From assembly GCA_016184455.1 (NCBI GenBank), contig JACPCS010000062.1, positions 1 to 37,385 on the forward strand: a stretch of 37,385 nucleotides of DNA. Reading direction: 5' to 3'. The notes under the pieces were generated by a model. It saw only the letters and a list, made by a program, of their open reading frames with translations. It was not told the DNA's origin and searched no databases. Shown piece after piece: positions 26,346 through 35,289 of this stretch (the stretch's first letter is position 1; each line of letters begins with the position of its first letter). Origin of the DNA: Acidobacteriota bacterium. GTDB lineage: Bacteria; Acidobacteriota; Vicinamibacteria; Vicinamibacterales; UBA2999. A program made the position numbers and the translations under genes.

Positions 26346-26778
26346 ACCGACGGTTGCGAGGAAAGCAGCTCCGCAGTCCAGCCCCCCAGCGCGCACGGTC
26401 CGCGCGCCGGGGGCCCCGCCGCAGCCGAAGCTGCCCAAGGCGGTGATGGGCGCGGTGAACGCGGTCCGCGACAAGAAAGCGATCGACGTCGTCGTCCTCG
26501 ACCTGCGGAAGTCGGGCGGGTTCACGGACTACTTCGTGATCTGCACGGGCACGAACCCGCGGCAGATCCAGGCGATCGCCGATGCGGTGACCGGGGCGCT
26601 GCGGAAGGAGTTCGGCGAACGGCCGGCCCTGGCGGAAGGAATCGAGAAGTCCGAGTGGATCCTGCTCGACTACTTCAACTTCGTCGTCCACATCTTCAGC
26701 CGCGAGTGCCGCGCCTTCTACGGCCTGGAGCGGCTCTGGGGCAATGCGGTGCGGTACGAGTGTGCCGAACCGGCCTAG
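26314..26778 (+). CDS. rsfS: RsfS, ribosomal silencing factor
   Basis: A 154-residue protein that binds uL14 and blocks subunit joining in starved cells. The conserved core is residues about 45-150: KKAIDVVVLDLRKSGGFTDY, FVICTGTNPRQIQAIADAV, EGIEKSEWILLDYFNFVVHIF and YGLERLWGNA. The start ATG 26314 gives a 40-residue N-terminal extension rich in Lys, Ala and Pro, which is not conserved and is probably disordered. The nadD-rsfS order is the usual one. Confidence 0.95.
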   Translation: MATAKTSRARKPTVARKAAPQSSPPARTVRAPGAPPQPKLPKAVMGAVNAVRDKKAIDVVVLDLRKSGGFTDYFVICTGTNPRQIQAIADAVTGALRKEFGERPALAEGIEKSEWILLDYFNFVVHIFSRECRAFYGLERLWGNAVRYECAEPA

Positions 26779-27518
26779 ACGCGCTGCTCGCTGCCGCGAT
26801 CGCACCGCGCTGCGCCGCATGCGGCGCGACGCTCGACCGGCCCCTCGACGGACCCGTCTGCACCGCCTGCTGGAGCGCCGTCCGGCTCTGCTCGGCCCCG
26901 TTCTGCCGCACGTGCGGTGACCCGCTCGCCTCCTGGCGGGTGATCAGCGCCGCCCTCGAACAGTGCCCGCGGTGTCGGCGCCGGACCCCGCTCGTCAGTG
27001 GCGCCCGCGCGGCTGGTGAGTACGACGGTGCCCTGCGCAACATTCTCCGCGCGTTCAAGTACGAGAGTCGCCGCGGACTCGCGCATCCCCTTGCCGCACT
27101 GCTCCGCAGCGCCGGCGCCGACCTGCTGCGCGACGCCGACTGCGTCATACCCGTGCCGCTGCACCCGTGGCGGCGGCTCCGCCGCGGGTTCAATCAGGCC
27201 GACGCGCTGGCCCGGGAGTTGGGGCCGCGTGTGGTGCACGCGCTGTGGCGGTCCCGCGCCACGGCGCCGCAGACCGGATTGACCGCCGCGGCGCGCCGCC
27301 GCAACGTGCGCGGCGCGTTCGTCCTCTCGCCGCTACTGTCGCGACGGTCACGCAGCCGACAACTCAGGGATCGCTGTGTGGTTCTCGTGGACGACGTGCG
27401 GACCACCGGCGCCACGCTCAACGCGTGTGCCGCCGTCCTGCTCGACGCGGGCGCGCGCGAGGTGCGCGCGCTGACGGTCGCGCGCGCCACATTGCTTCAC
27501 CGCTCCACGAGTACGTAG
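26760..27518 (+). CDS. comF: ComF family phosphoribosyltransferase-like protein
   Basis: A 252-residue protein. The N-terminal part has four paired-Cys elements (CAAC, CTAC, CRTC, CPRC) forming zinc sites, and the C-terminal part is a type I phosphoribosyltransferase fold with the PRPP loop CVVLVDDVRTTGATLNACA and the ComF signature VIPVPLHPWRRLRRGFNQAD. ComF supports DNA uptake in competent bacteria, though many homologues occur in non-competent ones. The best start is GTG 26760, 19 bp before the rsfS stop; a longer frame from 26655 is inside rsfS and lacks conserved residues. Its stop codon lies inside the family E repeat. Confidence 0.88.
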   Translation: MCRTGLDALLAAAIAPRCAACGATLDRPLDGPVCTACWSAVRLCSAPFCRTCGDPLASWRVISAALEQCPRCRRRTPLVSGARAAGEYDGALRNILRAFKYESRRGLAHPLAALLRSAGADLLRDADCVIPVPLHPWRRLRRGFNQADALARELGPRVVHALWRSRATAPQTGLTAAARRRNVRGAFVLSPLLSRRSRSRQLRDRCVVLVDDVRTTGATLNACAAVLLDAGAREVRALTVARATLLHRSTST

Positions 27519-27538
27519 CGTCCGGCTACAGCCGGACG
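27512..27538. repeat. Repeat family E copy 2: hairpin between convergent genes
   Basis: CGTAGCGTCCGGCTACAGCC continues to GGACGCG. The core GTCCGGCT-AC-AGCCGGAC is a perfect 8-bp stem and matches the copy at 5452-5477 outside the loop. It overlaps both the comF stop codon (27516-27518) and the tmk stop codon region (27526), separating converging genes. Confidence 0.75.
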
Positions 27539-28122
27539 CGACCTGCCTTCCGGGCGACCGCGGACCAGACGTCGGCTGCGACAGCGTCGCGATCGCGGTC
27601 GGCGTCGATGCGCGCCCAGCCGTCCGCCGCCTGACGCAGATAACTGTCGCCCACGCGCGCGAGGAGCGCCAGGTCCTGCTCGTAGCGGTCGCGGCCGTCG
27701 CGCTTGCGGCGCGCGGAAACCTCGGGAGGGATGTCGAGCAGGATGGTGACGTCCGGCTGCGGGAGGTACTGCTGAATGGCACTCAGCCACCTGGGGTCGA
27801 GCCCCTGTGCCTCGCCGTACGCCACGCTCGACGCGAGATAGCGGTCGCAGACGATGATCGTCCCCGCCTCGCGCGCGGCGGCAATCTCCGGCTTCCACTC
27901 GTACCGGTTCGCCACGTACAGGAGCTGCATCACGTCGGCTGTGTAGTGCCGTTCGCCGCGCAGCGCGCGACCGATTTCGGCGCCGATTGGGGTGTCGTAG
28001 TCCGGAAACGACAGGAGTCGCACCGTGTGCCCCTCGGCCGTGAGCCGATCGCGCAGCAGTTCGGCCTGCGTCTGCTTGCCGCTCTGGTCGAGGCCTTCGA
28101 AGGCAATGAGCAGGCCGCCCAT
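27526..28122 (-). CDS. tmk: Thymidylate kinase
   Basis: A 198-residue dTMP kinase. The P loop is FEGLDQSGKQTQ, in which Gln replaces the more common Thr after GK; the pattern LDQSGKQTQAELL is a known variant, so I do not treat it as inactivating. The DRY motif is IIVCDRYLASSVAYGEAQGL, followed by DVTILLDIPPEVSARRK. Start ATG 28120-28122 overlaps the lysA stop by one base (TAATG), showing coupling. The gene converges on comF across the family E hairpin. Confidence 0.93.
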   Translation of the reverse strand: MGGLLIAFEGLDQSGKQTQAELLRDRLTAEGHTVRLLSFPDYDTPIGAEIGRALRGERHYTADVMQLLYVANRYEWKPEIAAAREAGTIIVCDRYLASSVAYGEAQGLDPRWLSAIQQYLPQPDVTILLDIPPEVSARRKRDGRDRYEQDLALLARVGDSYLRQAADGWARIDADRDRDAVAADVWSAVARKAGRVRL

Positions 28123-29387
28123 TACGATTCGAGCGCGAGCATCTCGTCGAGCGTCTGCCGCCGGCGGATGACGCTCCAGTGCCCCGCGTCGACGAGCACT
28201 TCAGCCGGCAGCAGGTGCCGGTTGTAGTTCGACGCCATCACGGCGCCGTAGGCGCCCGCGTCGAGGACGGCGACGAGGTCGTCCACGTCGAGCGGCGGCA
28301 GGACGCGTTCCCGCGCGAAGACGTCGCTGCTCTCGCAGATCGGTCCGACGATGTCCCACGGGCCCTCGGGGCCCTGGCGCGGCCGGACGGGCACGATTCG
28401 GTGGTAGGAGCCGTACAGCGCGGGGCGGATGAGCTCGGCCATTCCGGCATCGAGGACGGCGAACTGCCGGCCCTCCGGAGAGCGCTTCCTGTCGACGACG
28501 CGCGTGACGAGCGCACCCGCGCGGCCGACGATCGCGCGGCCCGGCTCGAGGAGGACCGGCAGGCCGAGCGGCCGAAGCTCCGGGATGACGGCGTCGGCAT
28601 ACTCCGACGCGCCGATCATCGGACGCCCCTCATACGGGATGCCGAGGCCCCCGCCGACATCGACGTGCTCGAGCGCGACGCCGTCGGCCCGGAGCTCGGA
28701 CGCGAGCCCCGCCAGCGCGCGCGCGGCCTTCCGCAGCGGATCGATCGTGGTGATCTGCGAGCCGATGTGGACGTGGACGCCCACGAGGCGCAGACCGGGG
28801 CGCGACCGTCGCTCACGGTAGATGGCGCGCGCGTCCTGCAGCGGTACGCCGAACTTGTTGATCCGCAATCCCGTCGAGATGTTCGGATGGCTGCCCGCGT
28901 CGATGTCGGGGTTGACGCGCAGCGCGGCGCGGACATCGCGTCCCTGCGCGGCGGCAATGGCGGCCATCCGGTCGAGCTCGCCTGCCGACTCCGCGTTGAT
29001 CACGCCGACACCGAGTGCGACCGCACGCTCGAGCTCCTCTCGCGTCTTGCCGACACCGGTGAACACGATGTCGCGCGGCTCGCAGCCGGCGCGCAGCGCC
29101 ACCTCGATCTCCCCGCCGGAGTTCGCATCGACCCGGCTGCCGATCGCGCGCAGCAGTCGCACGATCGCGAGCGTCGAGTTCGCCTTGAGCGCGTAGTGGA
29201 TCGCATGCGGGCAGGCAGCAAACGCCTCATCAATGGAGCGGTAGGCGTCGCGAATGGCGTGCGCGCTGTAGATGTAAACCGGAGTGCCGACGCGTGTCAC
29301 GATCGCGGCGACGCTCACGCCGTCGCACGTGAGCTCGCCGTCGATATGGGTGAACGATTGGTACACGAGCGATGGGCATGTTATCAT
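28122..29387 (-). CDS. lysA: Diaminopimelate decarboxylase
   Basis: A 421-residue PLP enzyme for the last step of lysine synthesis. PLP Lys lies in HYALKANSTLAIVRLL; other motifs are VDANSGGEIEVALRAG, HVHIGSQI, DVGGGLGIPY, EPGRAIVGRAG, and the second-subunit active-site Cys in CESSDVFARER. The C terminus (GAYGAVMASNYNRHLLPAEV) is complete. Start is ATG 29387 or, as judged by family N termini, perhaps GTG 29366 (MYQSFTHIDGEL). Nothing upstream settles it. Followed by tmk. Confidence 0.95.
   Translation of the reverse strand: MITCPSLVYQSFTHIDGELTCDGVSVAAIVTRVGTPVYIYSAHAIRDAYRSIDEAFAACPHAIHYALKANSTLAIVRLLRAIGSRVDANSGGEIEVALRAGCEPRDIVFTGVGKTREELERAVALGVGVINAESAGELDRMAAIAAAQGRDVRAALRVNPDIDAGSHPNISTGLRINKFGVPLQDARAIYRERRSRPGLRLVGVHVHIGSQITTIDPLRKAARALAGLASELRADGVALEHVDVGGGLGIPYEGRPMIGASEYADAVIPELRPLGLPVLLEPGRAIVGRAGALVTRVVDRKRSPEGRQFAVLDAGMAELIRPALYGSYHRIVPVRPRQGPEGPWDIVGPICESSDVFARERVLPPLDVDDLVAVLDAGAYGAVMASNYNRHLLPAEVLVDAGHWSVIRRRQTLDEMLALES
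29358..29387 (+). promoter_or_regulatory. Candidate promoter for the STAS gene
   Basis: TTGGTA (29358-29363), 18-bp spacer and TATCAT (29382-29387) on the plus strand, giving a leader of about 33 nt to the GTG start. It overlaps the first codons of lysA on the other strand, so both promoters share this short region. Confidence 0.4.
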
Positions 29388-29426
29388 GCGCGCATCGAGA
29401 GTCCTTCGCGCACGCAGCCAGCCGGC

Positions 29427-29765
29427 GTGAACCTCACTACCGATCGCGTGCAGGGTGTGTCGATCGTCCGCGTCAACGAGCCTCGCCTGCTGTATCCGCT
29501 GCTTTCCGATTTCGCCGCCAGCGTCACGTCGCTCATCAACGCCGGCGAGCGTCGTCTCCTGATCGACCTCTCAGCCGTCACCTACGTCGACAGCGCCACG
29601 ATCGGGTGCCTGATGGATCTTCACCGCGAAGCGGCGGCGGTCGGCGGCACGCTGAAGCTCGCGGGCGTGCAGAAGCGCGTCGAGTCGATGCTCACGATGA
29701 CCGGAGCACGCGACGTGCTCGAGGTTCATCCCGACGAGCCGTCGGCACTGAAGAGCTTTTCTTAG
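29427..29765 (+). CDS. STAS-domain protein (anti-anti-sigma factor type)
   Basis: A 112-residue single STAS domain. The core LLIDLSAVTYVDSATIGCLM holds the conserved Ser (Ser56) that anti-sigma kinases phosphorylate in SpoIIAA-type partner switching. The remainder (GTLKLAGVQKRVESMLTMTG) also fits the fold. Start is GTG 29427, placed by homology, with no obvious Shine-Dalgarno site. No partner kinase or sigma factor gene is adjacent, so the pathway it serves is unknown. Its last codons overlap the lpxC stop by 4 bp; both genes end inside each other with no terminator between. Confidence 0.88.
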   Translation: MNLTTDRVQGVSIVRVNEPRLLYPLLSDFAASVTSLINAGERRLLIDLSAVTYVDSATIGCLMDLHREAAAVGGTLKLAGVQKRVESMLTMTGARDVLEVHPDEPSALKSFS

Positions 29766-30676
29766 CTGATCGCCCGCACGGCGTTCTTGGCGGGCAGCAT
29801 GACGGGCGCGGTCGCCGCGTCCGGCGCCGGCGCGTCGACGAGTGTCCAGGCGTCGGTTTCCTGCAGCACGAGCGCGGCGAAGGCGGTGTGCAGCGCGTGG
29901 CCGCCGCGGTGGGCGATGAGATGGCCGATGATCGGGTGGCCGACGAGCGCCATGTCTCCGATCACGTCGAGGATCTTGTGGCGCACGAACTCGTCCTCGA
30001 ACCGGAGAGCGTTGTTCAGCACGCCGGTATCGCCGATCACAATGGCGTTTTCGAGCGACCCGCCGAGCGCCAGCCCCTGCTGGCGCATCATTTCGACTTC
30101 CTCGAGAAAGCCGAAGGTGCGCGCCGGCGCGATCTCCTCGATGAACGATTCTTCCGTGATCGGGATCGTCTGTGACTGGTGCCGCAGCAGCGGGTGGTCG
30201 AACGCGATGCTGTAGGTCACCTTGAAATGGTCCGACGGATAGAGCGCGATGCGCTTGTCGCCGCGCGACAGCGAAATCGGCCGCAGCGCCTTCAGGTAGC
30301 GGCGCGGTGCAGCGAGCTGCTTGATGCCCGCCTCCTGGATCAGGTAGATGAACGGCGCCGCGCTGCCGTCCATGATCGGCACTTCGGGCGAGTTGAGCTC
30401 GACGACCACGTTGTCGACGCCGAGGCTGACGAACGCCGCCAGCAGGTGCTCCACCGTGTCGACCGTGACGGCATCACGCATGAGGCCGGTTGCGTGGTTG
30501 ATGCCGCCGACATGGCTGACTTTCGCAGGGATGTCGAGACCGCCCAGATCCGATCGGCGGAAGCGGATGCCGCTGTTGGCCGACGCGGGCTTGAGGGAGA
30601 GGGTGACCTTGTTGCCGGAGTGGAGGCCGATTCCCGCGCAGGAAATCGATCGGCGAAGCGTCCGTTGTGCGTGCAT
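29762..30676 (-). CDS. lpxC: LpxC, UDP-3-O-acyl-N-acetylglucosamine deacetylase
   Basis: A 304-residue zinc enzyme for the committed step of lipid A synthesis, so the organism has a lipopolysaccharide outer membrane. The conserved motifs are VEHLLAAFVSLGVDNVVVEL (zinc His), RFEDEFVRHKILDVIGDMAL (zinc His and Asp) and AHRGGHALHTA (catalytic His). Start ATG at 30674-30676 fits the family (MHAQRTLRRSISCAGIGLHSG). The 211-bp upstream gap has an inverted repeat. Confidence 0.96.
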   Translation of the reverse strand: MHAQRTLRRSISCAGIGLHSGNKVTLSLKPASANSGIRFRRSDLGGLDIPAKVSHVGGINHATGLMRDAVTVDTVEHLLAAFVSLGVDNVVVELNSPEVPIMDGSAAPFIYLIQEAGIKQLAAPRRYLKALRPISLSRGDKRIALYPSDHFKVTYSIAFDHPLLRHQSQTIPITEESFIEEIAPARTFGFLEEVEMMRQQGLALGGSLENAIVIGDTGVLNNALRFEDEFVRHKILDVIGDMALVGHPIIGHLIAHRGGHALHTAFAALVLQETDAWTLVDAPAPDAATAPVMLPAKNAVRAIS

Positions 30677-30700
30677 CAGGCTCCCTGGCCGCGAGCGGCG

Positions 30701-30758
30701 GAGGTTCGCCCGGAGGAAGCAAGCACAGTGCCGAGCTGTGCAATTCGCGGCGAACCTC
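30701..30758. repeat. Inverted repeat upstream of lpxC
   Basis: GAGGTTCGCC (30701-30710) and GGCGAACCTC (30749-30758) are perfect reverse complements with a 38-nt loop, located 25 bp upstream of the lpxC start in the probable leader. A TTGACT hexamer lies further upstream on the same strand, but I see no convincing -10. Confidence 0.5.
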
Positions 30759-30887
30759 TTAACTGCTTGCCAGTGAAACCCTTCCAGTCAAAGGAGCGCG
30801 CGGTCATGGATTCCGTGCATCCCGATGTTGCATGGCAGCCACAACGCAATCGCCGAAATTTGTGGCGAGTTTACCACAGTCATCCTG

Positions 30888-33776
30888 TTATCTATTCAGA
30901 ATCGGACGCAGAAACGCACCCGTGGCCGACCCGGGGTGGTTCGCCACGTCCTCGGGCGTGCCGGTCGCGACGACCGAGCCGCCGGCCGCGCCCCCTTCGG
31001 GACCGAGATCGATCAGGTAGTCGGCCGAACGGATCACGTCGAGGTTGTGCTCGATCACGACGACGGTATTCCCCTGATCGACGAGCTTGTTGAGGACGTC
31101 GAGCAGCTTGCGCGTGTCCTCGAAGTGCAGCCCGGTCGTCGGCTCGTCGAGGATGTAGAGCGTCCGTCCGGTACTGCGCCGCGACAGCTCACGCGCCAGC
31201 TTCACCCGCTGCGCCTCGCCGCCGCTCAGCGTCGTCGCCGATTGTCCCAGCTCGATGTAGCCGAGGCCCACGTCCTGCAGCGTCCGGAGCTTGGAGGCGA
31301 TCGGCGGGATGTTCTCGAGCAGCGGCAGCGCCTGATCGACGGTCAGCTCCAGGACCTCGGCAATCGACTTGCCCCGGTAGTGCACTTCCAGCGTCTCGCG
31401 GTTGTAGCGGCGGCCCTTGCACTGCTCGCACGTCACGTAGACGTCCGGCAGAAAGTGCATCTCGATCGCGATGACGCCGTCGCCCTGGCACGCCTCGCAA
31501 CGGCCCCCTTTGACGTTGAACGAGAAGCGCCCCGGCTTGAAGCCGCGCGCCTTCGCCTCCGGCATCATCGCAAAGAGCTCGCGGATGAAGGTGAACATGC
31601 CGGTGTAGGTCGCCGGATTCGAGCGCGGTGTGCGTCCGATCGGCGACTGGTCGATCTCGATGACCTTGTCGATCAGTTCGACCCCTTCGATCCGATCGTG
31701 CGGGCCGGGATCCGCTGAGGCCTTGTAGAGCGTCCGCGCCAGCGACCGGTACAGGATGTCGTTGACGAGCGTCGACTTTCCGGAGCCGCTCACGCCGGTG
31801 ACGGCCGTCAGCGTGCCGAGCGGGATGGCGACGTCGATGTTCTTGAGATTGTTCGCGCGGGCGCTGCGGATCACGAGGTGACCCCTGAGCGCGGGCCGCC
31901 GCGCGGCCGGCGTCGGAATCGAGCGCTCCCCCCGCAAGTAGGCGCCGGTCAGCGAGCCGTGGCCGTCGTTCAGCAGCTCGGCGGGCGGACCCTGGAAGAT
32001 CACGTGGCCGCCGTGCTCGCCGGCGCCGGGGCCGAGATCGACGACGTAATCGGCCGTGCGAATCGTCTCCTCGTCGTGCTCGACCACGACCACCGTGTTG
32101 CCGAGATCGCGCAGGCGCAACAATGTCGCCAGCAGCTTCCGGTTGTCGCGCTGGTGCAGGCCGATCGACGGCTCGTCGAGGACATACAGGACGCCGGCCA
32201 GATTCGCCCCGATCTGCGTGGCGAGCCTGATCCGCTGCCCCTCGCCGCCCGAGAGCGTCGCCGCGCTGCGGTTCAGCGTCAGGTACCCGACGCCGACATC
32301 GTGGAGGAACCGGAGACGCTCGCGGACTTCCCGCAGCACACGGCCGGCAATCAGCTCTTCCCTCTCGCTCAGCTCGAAGCGCTCGAAGAGGTCGAGCGCC
32401 TCGCTGATCGGCAGGTTGACGTAGTGGGCGATCCCCTTGCCCTTCACGCGCACCGCGAGGCTCTGGGGCTTGAGCCTCTGCCCGCGGCACGTCGGGCACT
32501 CGCGCAGCGTGCGGTACGGCTCGAGATCCTCCTGGACGACCCACGAGCCCTCGTCGTAGCGGCGGCGCAGGTTGGGAATCACCCCCTCGAAGTCCTTGCC
32601 GAACGGATCGAGGTCCGCGTCGCGTGTGCGGCGCCTGATCGGCAGCTCGAACTCCTCGCCCTCGCCATCGTCCACGTCGGTCGGGGCGGCGTCCGAGATC
32701 GGCCGGCCTCGCCGAGATCCGCCGGGCCCGGAGAGCAGGAGGTCGCGGTGCTTCTTCGGGAGCCTGGCGAAGGGCGTATCCGGATCGATGCCGTAGGTGC
32801 GCGCCAGGCCGAGGATCGCCTCACGAACGAGCCGCCGGTCCCCGCGCGCCCATGGCGCTATGGCGCCGCCGAGCAGCGACTTGGAGTCGTCGGGAACCAC
32901 GAGGCGCGCATCGAAGTCGTAGGTGGCGCCGAGCCCCTGGCAGTCAGGGCAGGCGCCGTGCGGGGAGTTGAACGAGAACGCGCGCGGCGTCATCTCGGGC
33001 ATCGAGATCCCGCAGTCGACGCACGCCAGCCGTCGAGAGAAGAGTTGATCCTCCTGCTCGTACGCGTTGACGACCACGATGTCGTCCGCGAGATTGAGCG
33101 CCACCTCCAACGAGCTGGCGAGCCGCCGCTCGATGCCCGATCGGACGATCAGCCGATCGACGACGACCTCGATCGTGTGGTTGCGACGCCGGTCGAGCTT
33201 GAGATCCTCGTCGAGCGAGCGGAACTGGCCGTCCACTCGTACCTTGGTGAAGCCGCGCTGGCGCAGCGCCTGCAGCTCCTTCTTGAACTCTCCCTTGCGG
33301 CCGCGGACGATCGGCGCGAGGACGTTGATGCGCGCGTCCTGCGGGTAGAGCATGACCAGATCGAGGATGCGCTCGAGCGACTGCGACGCAATCGCGCGAC
33401 CGCAGTTATAGCAGTGCGGTACGCCGATGTTGGCGAAGAGCAGCCGCAGGTAGTCGTAGATCTCCGTGACGGTGCCGACCGTGGAGCGGGGGTTCGAGCC
33501 GGTGGTCTTCTGCTCGATCGAGATCGCGGGCGAGAGCCCCTCGATCAGATCGACGTCCGGCTTCTCCATCTGTTCGAGGAACTGGCGCGCGTAGGCCGAC
33601 AGCGACTCGACGTAGCGGCGCTGTCCTTCGGCGTAGATGGTGTCGAAGGCGAGCGACGACTTGCCGGAGCCCGACAGCCCCGTGATCACGACGAGCCGGT
33701 CGCGGGGGAGGTCGACGTCGATGTTCTTGAGGTTATGGACGCGGGCGCCGCGCACCGCAATCCAGTCGTGCGCCAT
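30888..33776 (-). CDS. uvrA: UvrA, excinuclease ABC subunit A
   Basis: A 962-residue damage-recognition ATPase of nucleotide excision repair. Two ABC ATPase halves are seen: [14 protein letters not shown] and [13 protein letters not shown] as Walker [13 protein letters not shown] and [12 protein letters not shown] as signatures. Zinc modules appear as [14 protein letters not shown] with CPDCQGLG, and CEACQGDG with CEQCKG. The insertion region between these halves holds a variable acidic stretch ([16 protein letters not shown]) of about 25 residues. Start ATG 33776. Both flanks are close to dispersed repeats. Confidence 0.97.
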   Translation of the reverse strand: MAHDWIAVRGARVHNLKNIDVDLPRDRLVVITGLSGSGKSSLAFDTIYAEGQRRYVESLSAYARQFLEQMEKPDVDLIEGLSPAISIEQKTTGSNPRSTVGTVTEIYDYLRLLFANIGVPHCYNCGRAIASQSLERILDLVMLYPQDARINVLAPIVRGRKGEFKKELQALRQRGFTKVRVDGQFRSLDEDLKLDRRRNHTIEVVVDRLIVRSGIERRLASSLEVALNLADDIVVVNAYEQEDQLFSRRLACVDCGISMPEMTPRAFSFNSPHGACPDCQGLGATYDFDARLVVPDDSKSLLGGAIAPWARGDRRLVREAILGLARTYGIDPDTPFARLPKKHRDLLLSGPGGSRRGRPISDAAPTDVDDGEGEEFELPIRRRTRDADLDPFGKDFEGVIPNLRRRYDEGSWVVQEDLEPYRTLRECPTCRGQRLKPQSLAVRVKGKGIAHYVNLPISEALDLFERFELSEREELIAGRVLREVRERLRFLHDVGVGYLTLNRSAATLSGGEGQRIRLATQIGANLAGVLYVLDEPSIGLHQRDNRKLLATLLRLRDLGNTVVVVEHDEETIRTADYVVDLGPGAGEHGGHVIFQGPPAELLNDGHGSLTGAYLRGERSIPTPAARRPALRGHLVIRSARANNLKNIDVAIPLGTLTAVTGVSGSGKSTLVNDILYRSLARTLYKASADPGPHDRIEGVELIDKVIEIDQSPIGRTPRSNPATYTGMFTFIRELFAMMPEAKARGFKPGRFSFNVKGGRCEACQGDGVIAIEMHFLPDVYVTCEQCKGRRYNRETLEVHYRGKSIAEVLELTVDQALPLLENIPPIASKLRTLQDVGLGYIELGQSATTLSGGEAQRVKLARELSRRSTGRTLYILDEPTTGLHFEDTRKLLDVLNKLVDQGNTVVVIEHNLDVIRSADYLIDLGPEGGAAGGSVVATGTPEDVANHPGSATGAFLRPILNR

Positions 33777-33827
33777 ACCTAACAGCCGGGGTTTCTGCGG
33801 GTTCCTGAAACGACTATTTTAACCCCC

Positions 33828-33873
33828 GGCGGGTCTGCCTCGCCCGTCTTCGCCGCGCTCGGCCAGACCCGCC
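33828..33873. repeat. Repeat family F copy 2 (46-bp palindrome)
   Basis: Starts GGCGGGTCTGCCTCGCCC and ends CAGACCCGCC; the outer ten-base arms (GGCGGGTCTG and CAGACCCGCC) are perfect. It begins immediately after the stop of the second APC permease gene and just upstream of the uvrA leader, whose TAAAAT-like -10 (33816-33821, minus) is 7 bp away. Confidence 0.78.
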
Positions 33874-35259
33874 CTACGGGCGGCGGAGGCGGCTGTGGCG
33901 GTAGCCGTAGGCGGCGTACAGGGCGGCGCCGATCACGAGCCAGATGGCGAACCGCTCCCACGCCTGCGGCGGCAGGCCGATCATCACGAACAGGCATGCG
34001 GCGACGCCAAGCGGCGCCACCGCCCAGACGAGCGGCACTTTGAAGGGACGCGGCCGCTCGGGCTCGGCCACGCGGAGGACGAGCACGCCGGCGCAGACGA
34101 GCGCGAACGCGAACAGCGTGCCGATGTTGGTGAGGTCGTACGTCTCGGCCGCGTCGCCGGCGAGCGAGGCCACCGCCACGACAATGCCGGTGACCAGCGT
34201 GGTCATATACGGAATGCGCGTCTTCGTGTCGACCCGGGCCGCCCATGCCGGGAGCAGCCCGTCGCGCGCCATCGCGAAGAAGATGCGCGGCTGCCCGTAC
34301 TGAAACACCAGCAGCACCGCCGACATCGAGACGACCGCCCCGAGCGCCACCAGCCAGCCGATGCCGCCGTAGCCGGCCAGCTCGAGCGCGCGCGCCAGCG
34401 GGTCGGCGACGGCGAGCTCGGACGAAGGCACCATGCCCGTGAGGACGGCGCCAACGACGACGTAGATGATGGTGCACACCGCCAGGCCACCGATGATGCC
34501 GATGGGCAGGTTGCGCTGCGGGTTGCGCGTCTCCTCGGCCGCCGTCGAGATCGCGTCGAACCCGATGTAGGCAAAGAAGACGATCGCCGCGCCCTGATGG
34601 ATGCCGGTGAAGCCGTTGGGCGCAAACGGCGTGTAGTGGGCCGTATCGATGTTCAACAGCCCGACCGCCACGAAGAGCCCGAGCGCCGCGAGCTTGACGA
34701 CCACCATCACGTTGTTGGCCGTGGCGCTCTCGCGTGCGCCGCGCAGGAGCAGCCACGTGATGAACATCACGATGGCGAAGGCGGGCAGATTGACGAGCAC
34801 CGGCATTCCCAGCAGACGCGGCGCGGTGTCGAGCAGGCCGTGCACGTCCGGGTTCGCGCTGAGGAGCGCCGTGCGGTAGCCCGTCGTGAGCCACGCTGGC
34901 AGCTCGAGGCCGACCCCGCGCAGCAGCGTCGTGAAGTAGTCGCCCCACGAGATCGCCACCGCCACGTTGCCGACCGCATACTCGAGGATCAGATCCCAGC
35001 CGATGATCCAGGCGATGAGCTCGCCGAGCGTCGCGTACGCGTAGGCGAGCGCCGGCCCGGCCCCGTAGCGGAGGACCGCGCCGTCGGGGCCGACCTGCCC
35101 CGCCGCGGCGGTCCCGATCGCGCCGAAAATGCCGGCGCCGATTACGGCGCCGATCGCCAGCATCACCAGGTCGCCGGCGCCGAGCACGCGCTTCAACGAC
35201 CGCCCATCGTCTGCAGGCGGCTGCAAATCGGCAATCGGCTTGCGGGCGAATAGGGACAT
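33874..35259 (-). CDS. APC-family cationic amino acid transporter, apparently missing one membrane segment
   Basis: A transporter of about 461 residues resembling the CAT (cationic amino acid) branch: LKRVLGAGDLVMLAIGAVIG, AGIFGAIGTAAAG, YAYATLGELIAWIIGWDLIL, FFAYIGFDAISTAAEETRNP. I prefer the ATG at 35259 (MSLFARKPIADLQ); upstream residues to a GTG at 35286 are encoded by a simple repeat of ggttggt. At about 35046, GAGPAL runs directly into AYAYATLGELIAW. Family members have some 33-37 residues there, including the CYAE(F/L)AS.IP.AGSAY region, so the second membrane helix is missing. The frame is intact, so the protein may be made but should be non-functional or mis-inserted, or the loss may be an assembly fault. 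Confidence 0.82.
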   Translation of the reverse strand: MSLFARKPIADLQPPADDGRSLKRVLGAGDLVMLAIGAVIGAGIFGAIGTAAAGQVGPDGAVLRYGAGPALAYAYATLGELIAWIIGWDLILEYAVGNVAVAISWGDYFTTLLRGVGLELPAWLTTGYRTALLSANPDVHGLLDTAPRLLGMPVLVNLPAFAIVMFITWLLLRGARESATANNVMVVVKLAALGLFVAVGLLNIDTAHYTPFAPNGFTGIHQGAAIVFFAYIGFDAISTAAEETRNPQRNLPIGIIGGLAVCTIIYVVVGAVLTGMVPSSELAVADPLARALELAGYGGIGWLVALGAVVSMSAVLLVFQYGQPRIFFAMARDGLLPAWAARVDTKTRIPYMTTLVTGIVVAVASLAGDAAETYDLTNIGTLFAFALVCAGVLVLRVAEPERPRPFKVPLVWAVAPLGVAACLFVMIGLPPQAWERFAIWLVIGAALYAAYGYRHSRLRRP

Positions 35260-35260
35260 C

Positions 35261-35282
35261 GGTTGGTGGTTGGTGGTTGTGG
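35261..35282. repeat. Low-complexity GGTTGGT tandem at the permease start
   Basis: GGTTGGTGGTTGGTGGTTG on the plus strand, a 7-bp tandem in the short gap before the permease start. It resembles the simple-word style of families A and C. Confidence 0.5.
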
Positions 35283-35289
35283 ACACGAA

